64,000 nucleotides of DNA from LZORAL124-50-18 sp051208045 (GTDB lineage: Bacteria; Pseudomonadota; Gammaproteobacteria; Pseudomonadales; Oleiphilaceae). Position numbers and translations under genes: made by a program. Position 1 is the first letter of the stretch. The number at the start of each line of letters is the position of its first letter. The stretch spans positions 62,001 to 126,000 of the forward strand of contig JBPJFY010000009.1 in assembly GCA_051208045.1 (NCBI GenBank), read 5' to 3'. Below are positions 36,349 through 45,203 of the stretch, piece after piece. The notes below the pieces were generated by a model. That model was not told the origin of the DNA, did not search any database, and worked only from the letters and a program-made list of their open reading frames with translations.

Positions 36349-37677
36349 CTACGCCTCCTGAAAGAGACGCTCAACCTCGGCCACCAGGCGCACGTTTTCA
36401 CTGTCGTCACGCAGGGACGGGAACATGGAAAAACAGAGTTCATCGTCAAAGCTGAGATTAATCACCACGATGGCCCGGTTAATGAGCGCGGCACCGCCCG
36501 CGTCAATGGGGTCCACATTCACAGCACTGTGCATGGCTAGCGATTCGCACCCCGCCAGAAAGCTTCGGCTCGACAGAAATCGGTAGTTGTTCCAGTTCGT
36601 GATCACGTAGGACAATTCATCATCCGCCGTACCGACGGCGTTTTCTTCCGCCGCCTGCTCCACCAGATCAAAACAGGTGAGATTAATCTGGCGGACACGA
36701 AAGTCCACGATACGGTCATGGACGGCTTTCGCCTGGTCTTCAATGCTCAGTGCGCCGTCCGAAGAGAGGGGCACAAAGGCGATGTAATTGCCAATGTATT
36801 GCTCCCTCAGGCCGGGCGTCAGAATATCCGAGACCATTTTTCCGCTGATGGTTTGCTGCGCAGGGCGACCTTTTTGCTGCACATTGATGTTGTACAGCGC
36901 TTTGTGCAGCACGGCCGTGACAATGGCGTTTTTCGTCACTTCCGGGTGTACCTGGCGGCACTTGTCGATCATTTTTCGGGCGTCAACCACACAGCCCACG
37001 GGTAATCGGCGGCGCTGTGCAAACTGGGGCAGGAGGGTAGGAAGTGTGGCGATGCGCACCCCATGGCCGCCATCGTCGGAAATCGGGTAGCTGGTCAGGG
37101 CGTCGACATTGGCGGCTTCGTCGTAGTCCGGGCGTTTCACCAGGTCGATCATGACCCGGGCATCCAGTGAATGCAGGCTCCGGGCGGTGTTTTCCGCCGA
37201 GGCCATGGCCTCGTGGTCATTGAAGGTTCTCGCGTTGTAATGATCAATAATAAGGTGGAACACGGTTTCTGCACTGCGTGCATCGACATATTCATGGGAA
37301 CACATTTCAGCGATATAAAACCGGTCATCGGTGCTGCTCTGGATCACTACCAATTGCAGGGGGAAGTTGCGGCTTGAGTCCCGGAGCTGAAAGCCATCGG
37401 CGGAAATTTCACGGAGTTTTTCGTGGATATCGTCGGCGCTAAAAACGTGGAAGGTGTCCCCATAGTCGTGAAAGGCGTGCCAGCTGAAGTCATTTTGCGC
37501 CCGAAATTCGAGTTGATGATGCAGCTTACCAATGGCGCTCACGATGGCTTCAAAGCTTGCTTTGAGGTCAGCCACCGCCAGCGCGCCGCGAAACTGATAA
37601 CCGACAGTGAACAGGATTTCCGCCCGGCTCATTAATCCTTCGAGATTTAATTTACCGACGTCGGGGGATGCATTCAT
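36349..37677 (-). CDS. Condensation/acyltransferase-fold protein, function unknown
   Basis: 442 residues, soluble. It resembles the CoA-dependent acyltransferase superfamily (condensation, wax-ester synthase and chloramphenicol acetyltransferase folds). An H-x-x-x-D motif lies in SHEYVDARS (His128, Asp132) where members usually have HHxxxDG. A later 'GNYIAFVPLS' segment corresponds to the 'GN....P' strand. The second His and the Gly are missing from the motif, so activity is uncertain. It ends 27 bp after the end of the diguanylate cyclase gene, on the opposite strand, and is divergent from a GlxA-type regulator with 200 bp between, which could control it. Confidence 0.65.
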   Translation of the reverse strand: MNASPDVGKLNLEGLMSRAEILFTVGYQFRGALAVADLKASFEAIVSAIGKLHHQLEFRAQNDFSWHAFHDYGDTFHVFSADDIHEKLREISADGFQLRDSSRNFPLQLVVIQSSTDDRFYIAEMCSHEYVDARSAETVFHLIIDHYNARTFNDHEAMASAENTARSLHSLDARVMIDLVKRPDYDEAANVDALTSYPISDDGGHGVRIATLPTLLPQFAQRRRLPVGCVVDARKMIDKCRQVHPEVTKNAIVTAVLHKALYNINVQQKGRPAQQTISGKMVSDILTPGLREQYIGNYIAFVPLSSDGALSIEDQAKAVHDRIVDFRVRQINLTCFDLVEQAAEENAVGTADDELSYVITNWNNYRFLSSRSFLAGCESLAMHSAVNVDPIDAGGAALINRAIVVINLSFDDELCFSMFPSLRDDSENVRLVAEVERLFQEA

Positions 37678-37877
37678 AGGGCTCGCCTCAGTGTTTCGAT
37701 CAATGACAGATCAACTATAGACCGCTGTGTGCGTGTCGGCAAAGTAGAAGTGTCGTTGACCTCCGCATTGAGAATTTATAGTAGAATGTCATAAATGGCC
37801 TATAGAATGCGTAAAATGAATGCGTTATCCTGACGATAGCACGGGTAAACCGTGGAAACCTGTGATTAGGGGGATGT

Positions 37878-38894
37878 ATGCGGGAATGCAATGCGCCACT
37901 CCGTGTGACGGTGCTGATGGCACCATACTGCTCATCGGCCAGTGTGGCCACCAGTCTGGAAGTGTTTGACAGTGCGAATATTCTGGCGCGGGCACGCCAG
38001 AAACTGGAACAGAGAGAGTCGCGGCCTGCCTTCGCGGTTGAATCCGCGTCGTTGGATGGCAAGCCGGTGCTCTGCACCGGGCGCTTGTCACTGGTGCCGG
38101 AAAAATCCATTGAACAGGTGGGGGAGACCGATCTGATCATTGTTCCGGGCTTCATGTTTAATATTCTCCAGGTGTTGCCACTGGCGGCGCCACTGAGTGA
38201 CTGGTTATCGCATCAGGCCGCGCAGGGTGCCCATGTCGCGTCGATCTGCACTGGTACCTTTGTCACTGCCCAGGCCGGTTTGCTGGACGGCCGGGAGGCC
38301 ACGACGCACTGGTATTTTGTCAAAGAGTTTCAGAAGCGTTTTCCTGAAACGATTTTGAAAGAGGAGTGCACAGTGACGGATGACACGGGAATGATCTGCT
38401 CCGGTGGCGTGTCCTCCGCCATTGATATGCTGCTGTATCTGATGCGTGTATATGGCTCGCCGGAACTCGCCGCAGACTGTTCCAAGAAGCTGTTGGTGGA
38501 TACCAGCGGCAGGAGCCAGCGACCTTACATTCAACACCATTTCCGACGAAATCATGAGGATCAGGATATTCTCAAAGTGCAGGATTGGCTGGACAGCCAT
38601 TACCAGCAGGACATTGTGTTTGAGGCGGTGGCCCAGCAGTTTCACTTTGGTGCGCGTAATTTTATCCGGCGATTCAAGCAGGCGACCGGCGATACACCGA
38701 TTCAGTATTTGCAGAACCTGCGCATTGAGCGTGCCAAATTCTTATTGGAAACCACGCGCGCCAATTTTGATCAGGTCACGCTGCAAATCGGCTATGAGGA
38801 CAGCAACTCTTTCCGTCGCCTGTTCAAAACACGTGTCGGCGTGTCTCCCGCGGAGTACCGAAAAAAGTTTCAGTTTTCCGACGGTCGGCAGTAA
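37878..38894 (+). CDS. GlxA-family AraC regulator (DJ-1/PfpI domain)
   Basis: 338 residues. The N-terminal DJ-1/PfpI-like amidotransferase domain (about 8-190) has 'DLIIVPGFM' and the nucleophile-elbow-like 'ASICTGTFVTAQAGLLDG'. The C-terminal AraC domain (about 230-330) has 'FEAVAQQFHFGARNFIRRFKQATG' and 'VTLQIGYEDSNSFRRLFKTRVGVSPAEYR'. Relatives include regulators of arginine, choline and carnitine catabolism. The ligand here is unknown. It is divergent from the acyltransferase-like gene. Confidence 0.92.
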   Translation: MRECNAPLRVTVLMAPYCSSASVATSLEVFDSANILARARQKLEQRESRPAFAVESASLDGKPVLCTGRLSLVPEKSIEQVGETDLIIVPGFMFNILQVLPLAAPLSDWLSHQAAQGAHVASICTGTFVTAQAGLLDGREATTHWYFVKEFQKRFPETILKEECTVTDDTGMICSGGVSSAIDMLLYLMRVYGSPELAADCSKKLLVDTSGRSQRPYIQHHFRRNHEDQDILKVQDWLDSHYQQDIVFEAVAQQFHFGARNFIRRFKQATGDTPIQYLQNLRIERAKFLLETTRANFDQVTLQIGYEDSNSFRRLFKTRVGVSPAEYRKKFQFSDGRQ

Positions 38895-38941
38895 AGAAAC
38901 GACTACACTGTGGGGACAACCGATGATATTGAGGTGACGCG

Positions 38942-39217
38942 ATGAAAATGATGAAACAATGGACATGGGGGCTTTCTGTGGGTCTGGTATTGCCTTTGTT
39001 GGGCTGTAAAACGATGGACGAGAAACCGGAGGCCACCATGGCTGCCCTGCCCGAGCAGTGTACCTTGAAGCCTGAAACCGGCAAATGCAAAGCGGCCTTT
39101 CGGCACTACTTCTTCAATCCGTCTTCCGGGCAGTGTGAGCAGTTTATCTATGGTGGCTGTGGTGGGGTGGTGCCGTTTAAAACGCTGGAAGCCTGTCAGC
39201 AGACCTGTGAGCATTGA
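38942..39217 (+). CDS. Kunitz/BPTI-type protease-inhibitor lipoprotein
   Basis: 91 residues. A signal peptide with lipobox LLGC (Cys22) is followed by a short linker and one Kunitz domain (36-90). Six cysteines (40, 49, 65, 73, 85, 89) have spacings 8-15-7-11-3; BPTI has 8-15-7-12-3. 'HYFFNPSSGQC' and 'FIYGGC' match the Kunitz core. The reactive-site P1 residue, just after the second Cys, is Lys50, as in BPTI, predicting inhibition of trypsin-like enzymes. After the lipid Cys the next residue is Lys, not Asp, so outer-membrane sorting is likely. Kunitz domains are uncommon in bacteria. The convergent neighbour encodes a trypsin-like protease. Confidence 0.92.
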   Translation: MKMMKQWTWGLSVGLVLPLLGCKTMDEKPEATMAALPEQCTLKPETGKCKAAFRHYFFNPSSGQCEQFIYGGCGGVVPFKTLEACQQTCEH

Positions 39218-39248
39218 GCGCACAGGTCTGTGGAAGCGGTGACTGAGG

Positions 39249-40991
39249 TCAGTTCGCCGGCATCACCTGAATATCCACACGATCCGTGGCGGTGGCACTG
39301 GCATCGTCTGTGACCATTAGTTCAAAGCTGAGCGTGGTGGTCTCGGTAACCAGCGGTGCCGTAAAGGACGCCTGGGCTGAGGTGGCGTTGCTCAGGGTGA
39401 CAGTGGTATCCACGCCGCCACCGGTATTGCCGCCGCCACTGGTGCAGCAGTCCCCGTTGGTGTTGTCCTGAATCCACTGGGTGTAATTAGCCACCTTGGC
39501 GAACACGCCTGGATAACCTTCCGCCGCGCAGCCGGTTCCCCAGCTGACGACGCCTGCCAGGAGATACCCATTGCCATTGGGTACCGCTAGCGGCCCCCCG
39601 CTGTCACCTTGGCACGAGTCTTTATCGAACGTGGGTACGGCGGCGCAGAACATGTTGTCGGTGATGTCAGTCGTGAGGTGCTGCGATGGTGGTGCCAGAC
39701 AGTCCATGATCGACAACTGTACCCACAATAAGTCCGGATCGAAAACCTCACCGTCGGTCGACGTGTTCCCCCAACCGCTCACAAACGCGGCTGTGGAGAC
39801 GGCGGCCACCGTGGCTTCATTGTCTTTGGTCACGATCCCGATCGTGGCGCAGGCATCACCGCAACCCGTCAAATCCAGAGCGGCTTCCAGCTCCAGCAGG
39901 GCAATGTCATTGTCAATCGCCTCAGCGTCATAGTTCGGGTGTAGAATCCACTTCTTCACTTTGACCGTGTAACTCGGATTCAGGTTGTTCAGGTTCAAGC
40001 TGCCGGCAGCAACATACGTGTCGGCTACTTGTGGATCGTAGCAATGTGCTGCGGTCAAAATCCATTTTTCGTGGATAATTGAGCCACCGCAGTTCTGGGA
40101 GTTGAAGGCGTCATTAGGGTCCGTCAGTAACGCTACCTGCCAGGGGAATTGACCACTGGTGGCCTTCTGGCCATTGATGATGCGAGGGAGCTTTCGGCTC
40201 ATGGCGGTTGCGGTCAATTGCTTCCAGCTGTAGCTCACGATCGAACCATCCGGATCACTGCTGCCGGTGCCATCCAGGATCACCACGTCGCCCGCCGTCA
40301 CGCTCTGATCGGCCCCTGCGTTCGCCACGGGGGACTGGTTCGTGCTGCTTCCGCCAAGAGAGCTCAACAGCGTGTTGATATCGATGGTAGCGGGATCATC
40401 ACTGGTCGAGGTCACGTTGGAGAACAGGAAGTTGCGTGCTGTGGCAATCTGATCGTTACCGTACGCCAGGCCCTCGGCATTGATCGCATCGGTAATCCGT
40501 TGGGCCAGTGTGACGCGATTGCTCAGAATCGTGTTGTCATCGCCGCCCTCTGCCGCACCATCGGCAATGGCCGTGGAAATGTCGACGAGTGTTCGTTTTT
40601 CACTTTCCAGCTCGCTGGTCCAAAAATCCAGCCCGCCCGGATCGCCGTCTCGGCCAAACATATTCTGGTACAGGTTATTAATCATGGACCGAAGTTCCTC
40701 GGTACTCAGTTCCGCCACGGAGGTGGCGTCGCCGGGAATAATCAGGGTGCGGAACTCATCGGAATCTGCGAACGCAGCCTGAATAGCGCCCAGCCCCCCC
40801 TGAAGCTCCAGTTGATCGGCCCAGTAAACCACGCCGCCGCTGTCGCCTGGTCGCCCATAAAACGCCACATACTGCTCCTGCACAATGCGGATACTTTGCT
40901 CGCTCGCGGCTTGAGCGTGGGGAACCACCCACAGGCCGCTGAGCACCAAAACCGACAGTGCGCGCCAAGCCCTTCGACACATCATTGACAT
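39249..40991 (-). CDS. Exported DUF4214 protein with trypsin-like protease inserted in a PKD-type domain
   Basis: 580 residues. Signal peptide to about 28 (PHAQA-A). Two DUF4214-like units at about 35-82 and 100-150. A PKD/REJ-type beta-sandwich begins at about 218 (SPVANAGADQSV, then LDGTGSSDPDGSIVSYSW), breaks off near 263, and resumes at 531 (VTLSNATSAQASFTAP, then LSFELMVTDD). The S1 protease (271-508) lies in between. Its activation cleavage would be Arg270-Ile271 (LPR-IING). The triad is His316 (TAAHC), Asp362 (NDIALL) and Ser464 (GDSGGP). Asp458 is at the trypsin S1-pocket position (chymotrypsin 189), with Gly485 and Gly495 at 216/226, giving Lys/Arg specificity. Active and extracytoplasmic by all visible features. 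It ends 31 bp from the Kunitz gene. Confidence 0.93.
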   Translation of the reverse strand: MSMMCRRAWRALSVLVLSGLWVVPHAQAASEQSIRIVQEQYVAFYGRPGDSGGVVYWADQLELQGGLGAIQAAFADSDEFRTLIIPGDATSVAELSTEELRSMINNLYQNMFGRDGDPGGLDFWTSELESEKRTLVDISTAIADGAAEGGDDNTILSNRVTLAQRITDAINAEGLAYGNDQIATARNFLFSNVTSTSDDPATIDINTLLSSLGGSSTNQSPVANAGADQSVTAGDVVILDGTGSSDPDGSIVSYSWKQLTATAMSRKLPRIINGQKATSGQFPWQVALLTDPNDAFNSQNCGGSIIHEKWILTAAHCYDPQVADTYVAAGSLNLNNLNPSYTVKVKKWILHPNYDAEAIDNDIALLELEAALDLTGCGDACATIGIVTKDNEATVAAVSTAAFVSGWGNTSTDGEVFDPDLLWVQLSIMDCLAPPSQHLTTDITDNMFCAAVPTFDKDSCQGDSGGPLAVPNGNGYLLAGVVSWGTGCAAEGYPGVFAKVANYTQWIQDNTNGDCCTSGGGNTGGGVDTTVTLSNATSAQASFTAPLVTETTTLSFELMVTDDASATATDRVDIQVMPAN

Positions 40992-41184
40992 AGCCTTCTC
41001 CTGATTATTGGATTGTCTGTTTAAAGAAGCCTAGTTCCTAATGCGTGAGGATCAACCGAACACCGGGAGTTTTTTAGACCAATTGGGTATGAGCGACCCG
41101 AAAAAAAGTGGTATTTCGCAAGGACAAAATGACGTCTGCGGGCTACTATTAAAGTTTGCCCAACCACCCGGAGATGCGACCCTT

Positions 41185-41625
41185 ATGTCCTCAGGAAAAG
41201 TATTGCTGGTGGAAGACAATCCGGACGAAGAGGAGCTCGCCAGAATTGCCTTCAAGCGCTGCGGCTTGTCTGCAGAGCAGATCATTGTCGCACGTGATGG
41301 CAGGGAAGCCGTCGATTATCTGTTTGGTGAAGGCGCTTATGCTGATCGTGAGCCACAGGAAGCACCCAGTGTCATCTTCCTGGATTTGAAAATGCCGGTG
41401 ATGGACGGCATTGAAGTGCTGAAGCGTATTCGCGGGAATGATGAAACCGCGATGATTCCGACCGTGATTCTGACTTCATCGGATGAGCCTTCGGATATTC
41501 GTGAAGGGTACCGGCATGGGGCAAACAGTTACGTAAGGAAAGCCGAAGATTTTGAAGAATTTATTGCCGATATCGCCGCGCTGCGGGCGTATTGGCTGGA
41601 GTTAAATGTTCCCCCGTATGATTGA
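41185..41625 (+). CDS. Single-domain CheY-like response regulator
   Basis: 146 residues from ATG 41185 (GGAG upstream); the frame is open from 41041 but the receiver starts at MSSGKVLLVEDNPDEEE. The phospho-acceptor is Asp67 (VIFLDLKMP). The inserted loop 'DYLFGEGAYADREPQEAPS' is typical of Rcp1-like receivers that work with phytochrome-type or other GAF-containing histidine kinases. The 3' end overlaps the next gene by 20 bp, so the two are co-translated. Histidine kinases without a receiver are encoded at 45204, 52875 and 58935. Confidence 0.92.
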   Translation: MSSGKVLLVEDNPDEEELARIAFKRCGLSAEQIIVARDGREAVDYLFGEGAYADREPQEAPSVIFLDLKMPVMDGIEVLKRIRGNDETAMIPTVILTSSDEPSDIREGYRHGANSYVRKAEDFEEFIADIAALRAYWLELNVPPYD

Positions 41626-43330
41626 TGCCACTATCCAGACCGTTGATGCGCCCGTGAGACTTCTGATCGTCGATGATTCAGAGGATGACGTGTATCTGCT
41701 CAACTGGAACCTGAAGAAAAAAGGGCTGACATATGAATATACGCACGTGGAAACGCTCGAAGAAGTGGAAGCCGCATTGGATGCGCACCCTTGGGATGTC
41801 GTGATCTCCGACCATCATCTGATCGGCTTTACCTCGACGGATGTGATTGCTCTGGTTAAGCGAAAATTTCCGGATTTACCGGTGATCATTGTCTCCGGTG
41901 AGATTCAGGAAGAGGCGGCAATCATGGCCATGCACTATGGTGCGCAGGACTTTGTCATGAAGGACAACCTGGCCCGGCTGATTCCGGCCATCCTGCGTGA
42001 GCACAAGCAGCATCAGGCACGAAAGGAGCGGGAACTGCTCGAAGAGGAGTACAAACACCTCCGCTATCACGATAACCTCACCAATCTGGTGAATCGCCGC
42101 GAATTTGAAACCCGGCTGGCCCATGCGCTGGATGATGCCCGGGACGGTATGGTGACCCACTGGCTTTTGTTCATGGATCTGGATCAGTTCAAGCTGGTGA
42201 ATGATACTTGTGGGCACACCGCCGGCGATGAACTGCTGGTGAAAACCACGCAGATACTGGAGTCCTGTATTCGCGATCAGGACACGCTGGCACGATTGGG
42301 CGGTGATGAGTTTGGCGTGCTGCTGGGAAACTGTTCCGAGGAGGCTGCGTGGCGTGTGGCGCACGCGATTCGTGACAATGTACGCCAGTCCCGGTTTATC
42401 TGGCGGGGGCGTACTTTCGACATTTCCATCAGTATTGGCATGGTCGAAATCAACGCCCGGGTGAAAGATGGCAATGAGCTGCTCAGCTGTGCCGATACCG
42501 CCTGTCATGCGGCCAAAGATCGTGGCTGGGAAGGCATTGTGCGATTCACGCCGGAAGACGAAGAGTACACCAAACGGCGCTCCGAGATGCAATGGGCACC
42601 GCGCATTCGTCAGGCGGCGGAAGAAAATGATTTCGTGCTCTACCATCAACCCATGGCAAACCTGAAACCCGGCGGTGGAACGCATACGGAGTTTTTACTG
42701 CGTCTGCTGGACAACGGCAAACTGGTTGGTCCCGGGGAGTTTATCCCTGCGGCAGAGCGGTACAACCTGATGCCGGTGATTGATCGCTGGGTGATTGAAA
42801 ATGTGTTTGCCTATTTGCGGGACAGCGGATTGGGTGAGCGATCTGAAGATCGGTATTTTGTCAACTTGTCCGGCTCAACGCTCAGCGATGCCGGCTTTTT
42901 TGAAGATGTGAAGCGCTTGCAGGCCGAGTACGGGATCAACCCGGAAATGATCTGTTTCGAAATCACAGAAACTGCGGCCATTGATAATCTGGTGGATGCG
43001 GTGGAGTTTATTACCGAAATTCGCCAGCGTGGCTTCAAATTTGCGCTGGACGATTTCGGCGTGGGATTAAGTTCATTTTCCTACCTGAAAACCATTCCGG
43101 TAGACTACCTGAAAATTGACGGCAGCTTTGTGTTGAACATGCTTGAAAACTCAATTGACTGGGGAATTGTAGAAGCCTGCAATAACATCGCACATGCGGC
43201 CGGCTTGCAGACGGTCGCGGAGTTTGTCGAGAACGATGCGATCAAAGCCGCATTGGTACAGCTGGGGGTCGATTATGCCCAGGGCTATGGCATTGTGAAA
43301 CCCGGGCCGCTTCCTCAGACGGAACGGTGA
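41606..43330 (+). CDS. Receiver-GGDEF-EAL c-di-GMP signalling protein
   Basis: 574 residues (ATG 41606 or 41618). The receiver domain (about 15-130) has Asp69 as acceptor. GGDEF at 232-236 is canonical, with an I-site RxxD (223-226) five residues before it. The EAL domain (about 335-570) carries TEFLLRL in place of the usual E-A-L (Glu362 kept). Asn420, the ITETA Glu, the Asp482-Asp483 pair, Lys503, the AEFVE Glu539 and Gln559 are all present. Both cyclase and phosphodiesterase activities are therefore possible. It overlaps the CheY-like gene by 20 bp and is followed after 12 bp by TRAP permease genes. Confidence 0.94.
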   Translation: MFPRMIDATIQTVDAPVRLLIVDDSEDDVYLLNWNLKKKGLTYEYTHVETLEEVEAALDAHPWDVVISDHHLIGFTSTDVIALVKRKFPDLPVIIVSGEIQEEAAIMAMHYGAQDFVMKDNLARLIPAILREHKQHQARKERELLEEEYKHLRYHDNLTNLVNRREFETRLAHALDDARDGMVTHWLLFMDLDQFKLVNDTCGHTAGDELLVKTTQILESCIRDQDTLARLGGDEFGVLLGNCSEEAAWRVAHAIRDNVRQSRFIWRGRTFDISISIGMVEINARVKDGNELLSCADTACHAAKDRGWEGIVRFTPEDEEYTKRRSEMQWAPRIRQAAEENDFVLYHQPMANLKPGGGTHTEFLLRLLDNGKLVGPGEFIPAAERYNLMPVIDRWVIENVFAYLRDSGLGERSEDRYFVNLSGSTLSDAGFFEDVKRLQAEYGINPEMICFEITETAAIDNLVDAVEFITEIRQRGFKFALDDFGVGLSSFSYLKTIPVDYLKIDGSFVLNMLENSIDWGIVEACNNIAHAAGLQTVAEFVENDAIKAALVQLGVDYAQGYGIVKPGPLPQTER

Positions 43331-43342
43331 GGCAGTAAGGTC

Positions 43343-43879
43343 ATGCGTGCATCAATGCGAGTGATTCGCTGGAGTCACGTCGGGCTGGGTGCAATCAGCC
43401 GGTGCCTGCACCGCATGACCCTCTGGGGGGTGTTTCCGGCCCTGTTGTGCCTTGTGCTGCTGGATGTATCCCTTCGTGCATCGGGGGCCAGTACGCTGAG
43501 TTGGAGCCATGAGCTGCTCGGGGTATTACTGCTGCTCCTGTTTTGCTGTCAATTGCCGCACTCCGTGGCGGAGCAGGATCTGATTCGAATGGACTTGCTC
43601 AGCCGCGTCAAACTGCCCTGGCTGCAGTCATTCATGCAAGGGCTGTCTTTCCTGCTCACGTTCATTGTTTCGGTGCTGATCGCTTGGCAAGGGGGGATCA
43701 GTGCCGTCGAAATGTTCCACTATGAAGAGCGGGCCTATACCATTGACCTCCCCCTGTGGCCGGTGGCGGCTCTGATTGGTCTCAGTGGTGTGCTTATGGC
43801 ATTGAATGTCTGTGTCTCAGCGCTGTTTGCATGCACTCCATCCGGTACCGGAAGGCCGTGCCGTGCAAAAGAGCCTTAA
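43343..43879 (+). CDS. TRAP transporter small permease (DctQ-like)
   Basis: 178 residues with four hydrophobic segments (about 25-45, 55-72, 92-112 and 135-158), the layout of the small TRAP membrane subunit. 'VAEQDLIRMDLLSRVKLP' between segments two and three replaces the usual 'HIRVDLL..RLP' motif. It begins 12 bp after the GGDEF-EAL gene and is 15 bp before the large permease. No periplasmic TRAP binding protein gene is nearby. Confidence 0.85.
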   Translation: MRASMRVIRWSHVGLGAISRCLHRMTLWGVFPALLCLVLLDVSLRASGASTLSWSHELLGVLLLLLFCCQLPHSVAEQDLIRMDLLSRVKLPWLQSFMQGLSFLLTFIVSVLIAWQGGISAVEMFHYEERAYTIDLPLWPVAALIGLSGVLMALNVCVSALFACTPSGTGRPCRAKEP

Positions 43880-43894
43880 GGGAGGCCCGCGGTC

Positions 43895-45199
43895 TTGATT
43901 GCTCAGGAAGTGCACGGACTGCTGGCGGTGGTGGCCGTATTGACCCTGATCTTTCTGCGGGTGCCCATCGGTATCGCACTGCTGGTGGTCGGATTTGCGG
44001 GGAATGCCGCTTATCTGGGGCACGCGCCTGCGCTGGCCCAACTGCAACTTACCCTGTGGGAGACGGGCACCAACTTCCTGCTGATTGCGCTTCCGCTCTT
44101 TATTCTGATGGGACAGCTGGCGGCCGTGTCCAACCTGGGGGCGGATCTGCATCGGGGGTTCCAGTTGTGGCTGGGCAGGACTCGCGGTGGATTAGCCATG
44201 ACTTCCGTGATGAGTTCCGCGAGCTTTGGGGCGATCACCGGTTCCAGCGTGGCCGCGTTGATGGGCATGGCCAACATGCTCCTGCCGCAAATGCTGGCGC
44301 GCCGGTATGATGCCTCATTAGCGGCCGGATCGGTGGCGTCAGGCAGCGTGCTGGCCATCCTGATTCCACCCAGCCTCCCGCTGGTGTTTTACAGTGCCTG
44401 GACCGAAACCTCTCTGGGTGACCTTTTCGTTGCTGCGGTGGTGCCGGGCCTGATATTAACCGGTCTGTATCTGCTGACTATCTTTCTTCGCTGTTTCTTC
44501 TCGCCCGAACTGGCGCCACCGGGTGCGGCGGTGCCCTGGCGTGAAAAACTGCGCGCGGTGCGTTTCCTCGCACCGACCTTTCTTATTCTGGGCGTGGTAC
44601 TGGCCAGTATCTATCTCGGTATTGCTACACCAACGGAAGCGGCGGCCATTGGCGTCTCCGGGGTGCTGGTTGCTGGCGTGATCACAAAACGCCTCTCCTG
44701 GCGCTCACTGGAGGCGGCGCTGAGCCAGAGTGCATCACTGAGTGCGAACATTTTTCTGTTGCTCCTGGGGGGGCTTTTTTTCAGCCGATTTCTCGGGCAA
44801 ACGGGGTTGACCGCTCAGCTGGTGACAGGCATGACCGGTACCTTCTCCACGCCGGAGATCGTGATCCTGATGCTCGTGCTCATGTACCTGATTCTGGGAG
44901 CGGTGCTGGATACGTTTGGCATGATTATCCTGACGCTGCCGTTTACGTTCCCCGTGGTCACGGCGGTGGGGTATGATCCCGTGTGGTTCGGTGTTTTTCT
45001 TGTGGTGATGTGTGAAGTGGCACTGGTGACTCCCCCGGTGGGTATGCATGCGTTCCTGCTGAATCGCCTGCAGCCGGGTATAGACATTCTCACCATCTAT
45101 CGTGGTTGTGTGCCTTTTGTGGGAGCAACGCTCTTGCTGGTGGTTTTGCTGGTGATTTTTCCTGAGCTGGCAGTATGGCTGCCTGAGCAGATGCGGTAG
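43895..45199 (+). CDS. TRAP transporter large permease (DctM-like)
   Basis: 434 residues starting at TTG 43895, supported by AAGGGAGG 9 nt upstream. Many hydrophobic helices and DctM-type segments are seen: 'LRVPIGIALLVVGFAGN', 'MSSASFGAITGSSVAALMGM' (the Na-site-like region), 'GSVASGSVLAILIPPSLPLVFYS', 'GIATPTEAAAIGV', and 'VVMCEVALVTPPVGMHAFLLN'. Large TRAP subunits carry the Na+-coupled transport path for organic acids. The substrate is unknown without the binding protein. It ends 4 bp from the convergent giant kinase gene. Confidence 0.93.
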   Translation: MIAQEVHGLLAVVAVLTLIFLRVPIGIALLVVGFAGNAAYLGHAPALAQLQLTLWETGTNFLLIALPLFILMGQLAAVSNLGADLHRGFQLWLGRTRGGLAMTSVMSSASFGAITGSSVAALMGMANMLLPQMLARRYDASLAAGSVASGSVLAILIPPSLPLVFYSAWTETSLGDLFVAAVVPGLILTGLYLLTIFLRCFFSPELAPPGAAVPWREKLRAVRFLAPTFLILGVVLASIYLGIATPTEAAAIGVSGVLVAGVITKRLSWRSLEAALSQSASLSANIFLLLLGGLFFSRFLGQTGLTAQLVTGMTGTFSTPEIVILMLVLMYLILGAVLDTFGMIILTLPFTFPVVTAVGYDPVWFGVFLVVMCEVALVTPPVGMHAFLLNRLQPGIDILTIYRGCVPFVGATLLLVVLLVIFPELAVWLPEQMR

Positions 45200-45203
45200 C
45201 GGC

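Noticed and set aside
41041..41184. N-terminal extension of the CheY-like receiver, and a possible c-di-GMP riboswitch upstream
   Set aside because: The extension has no receiver homology. ATG 41185 has a ribosome site. I found none of the conserved GEMM riboswitch segments in the leader.
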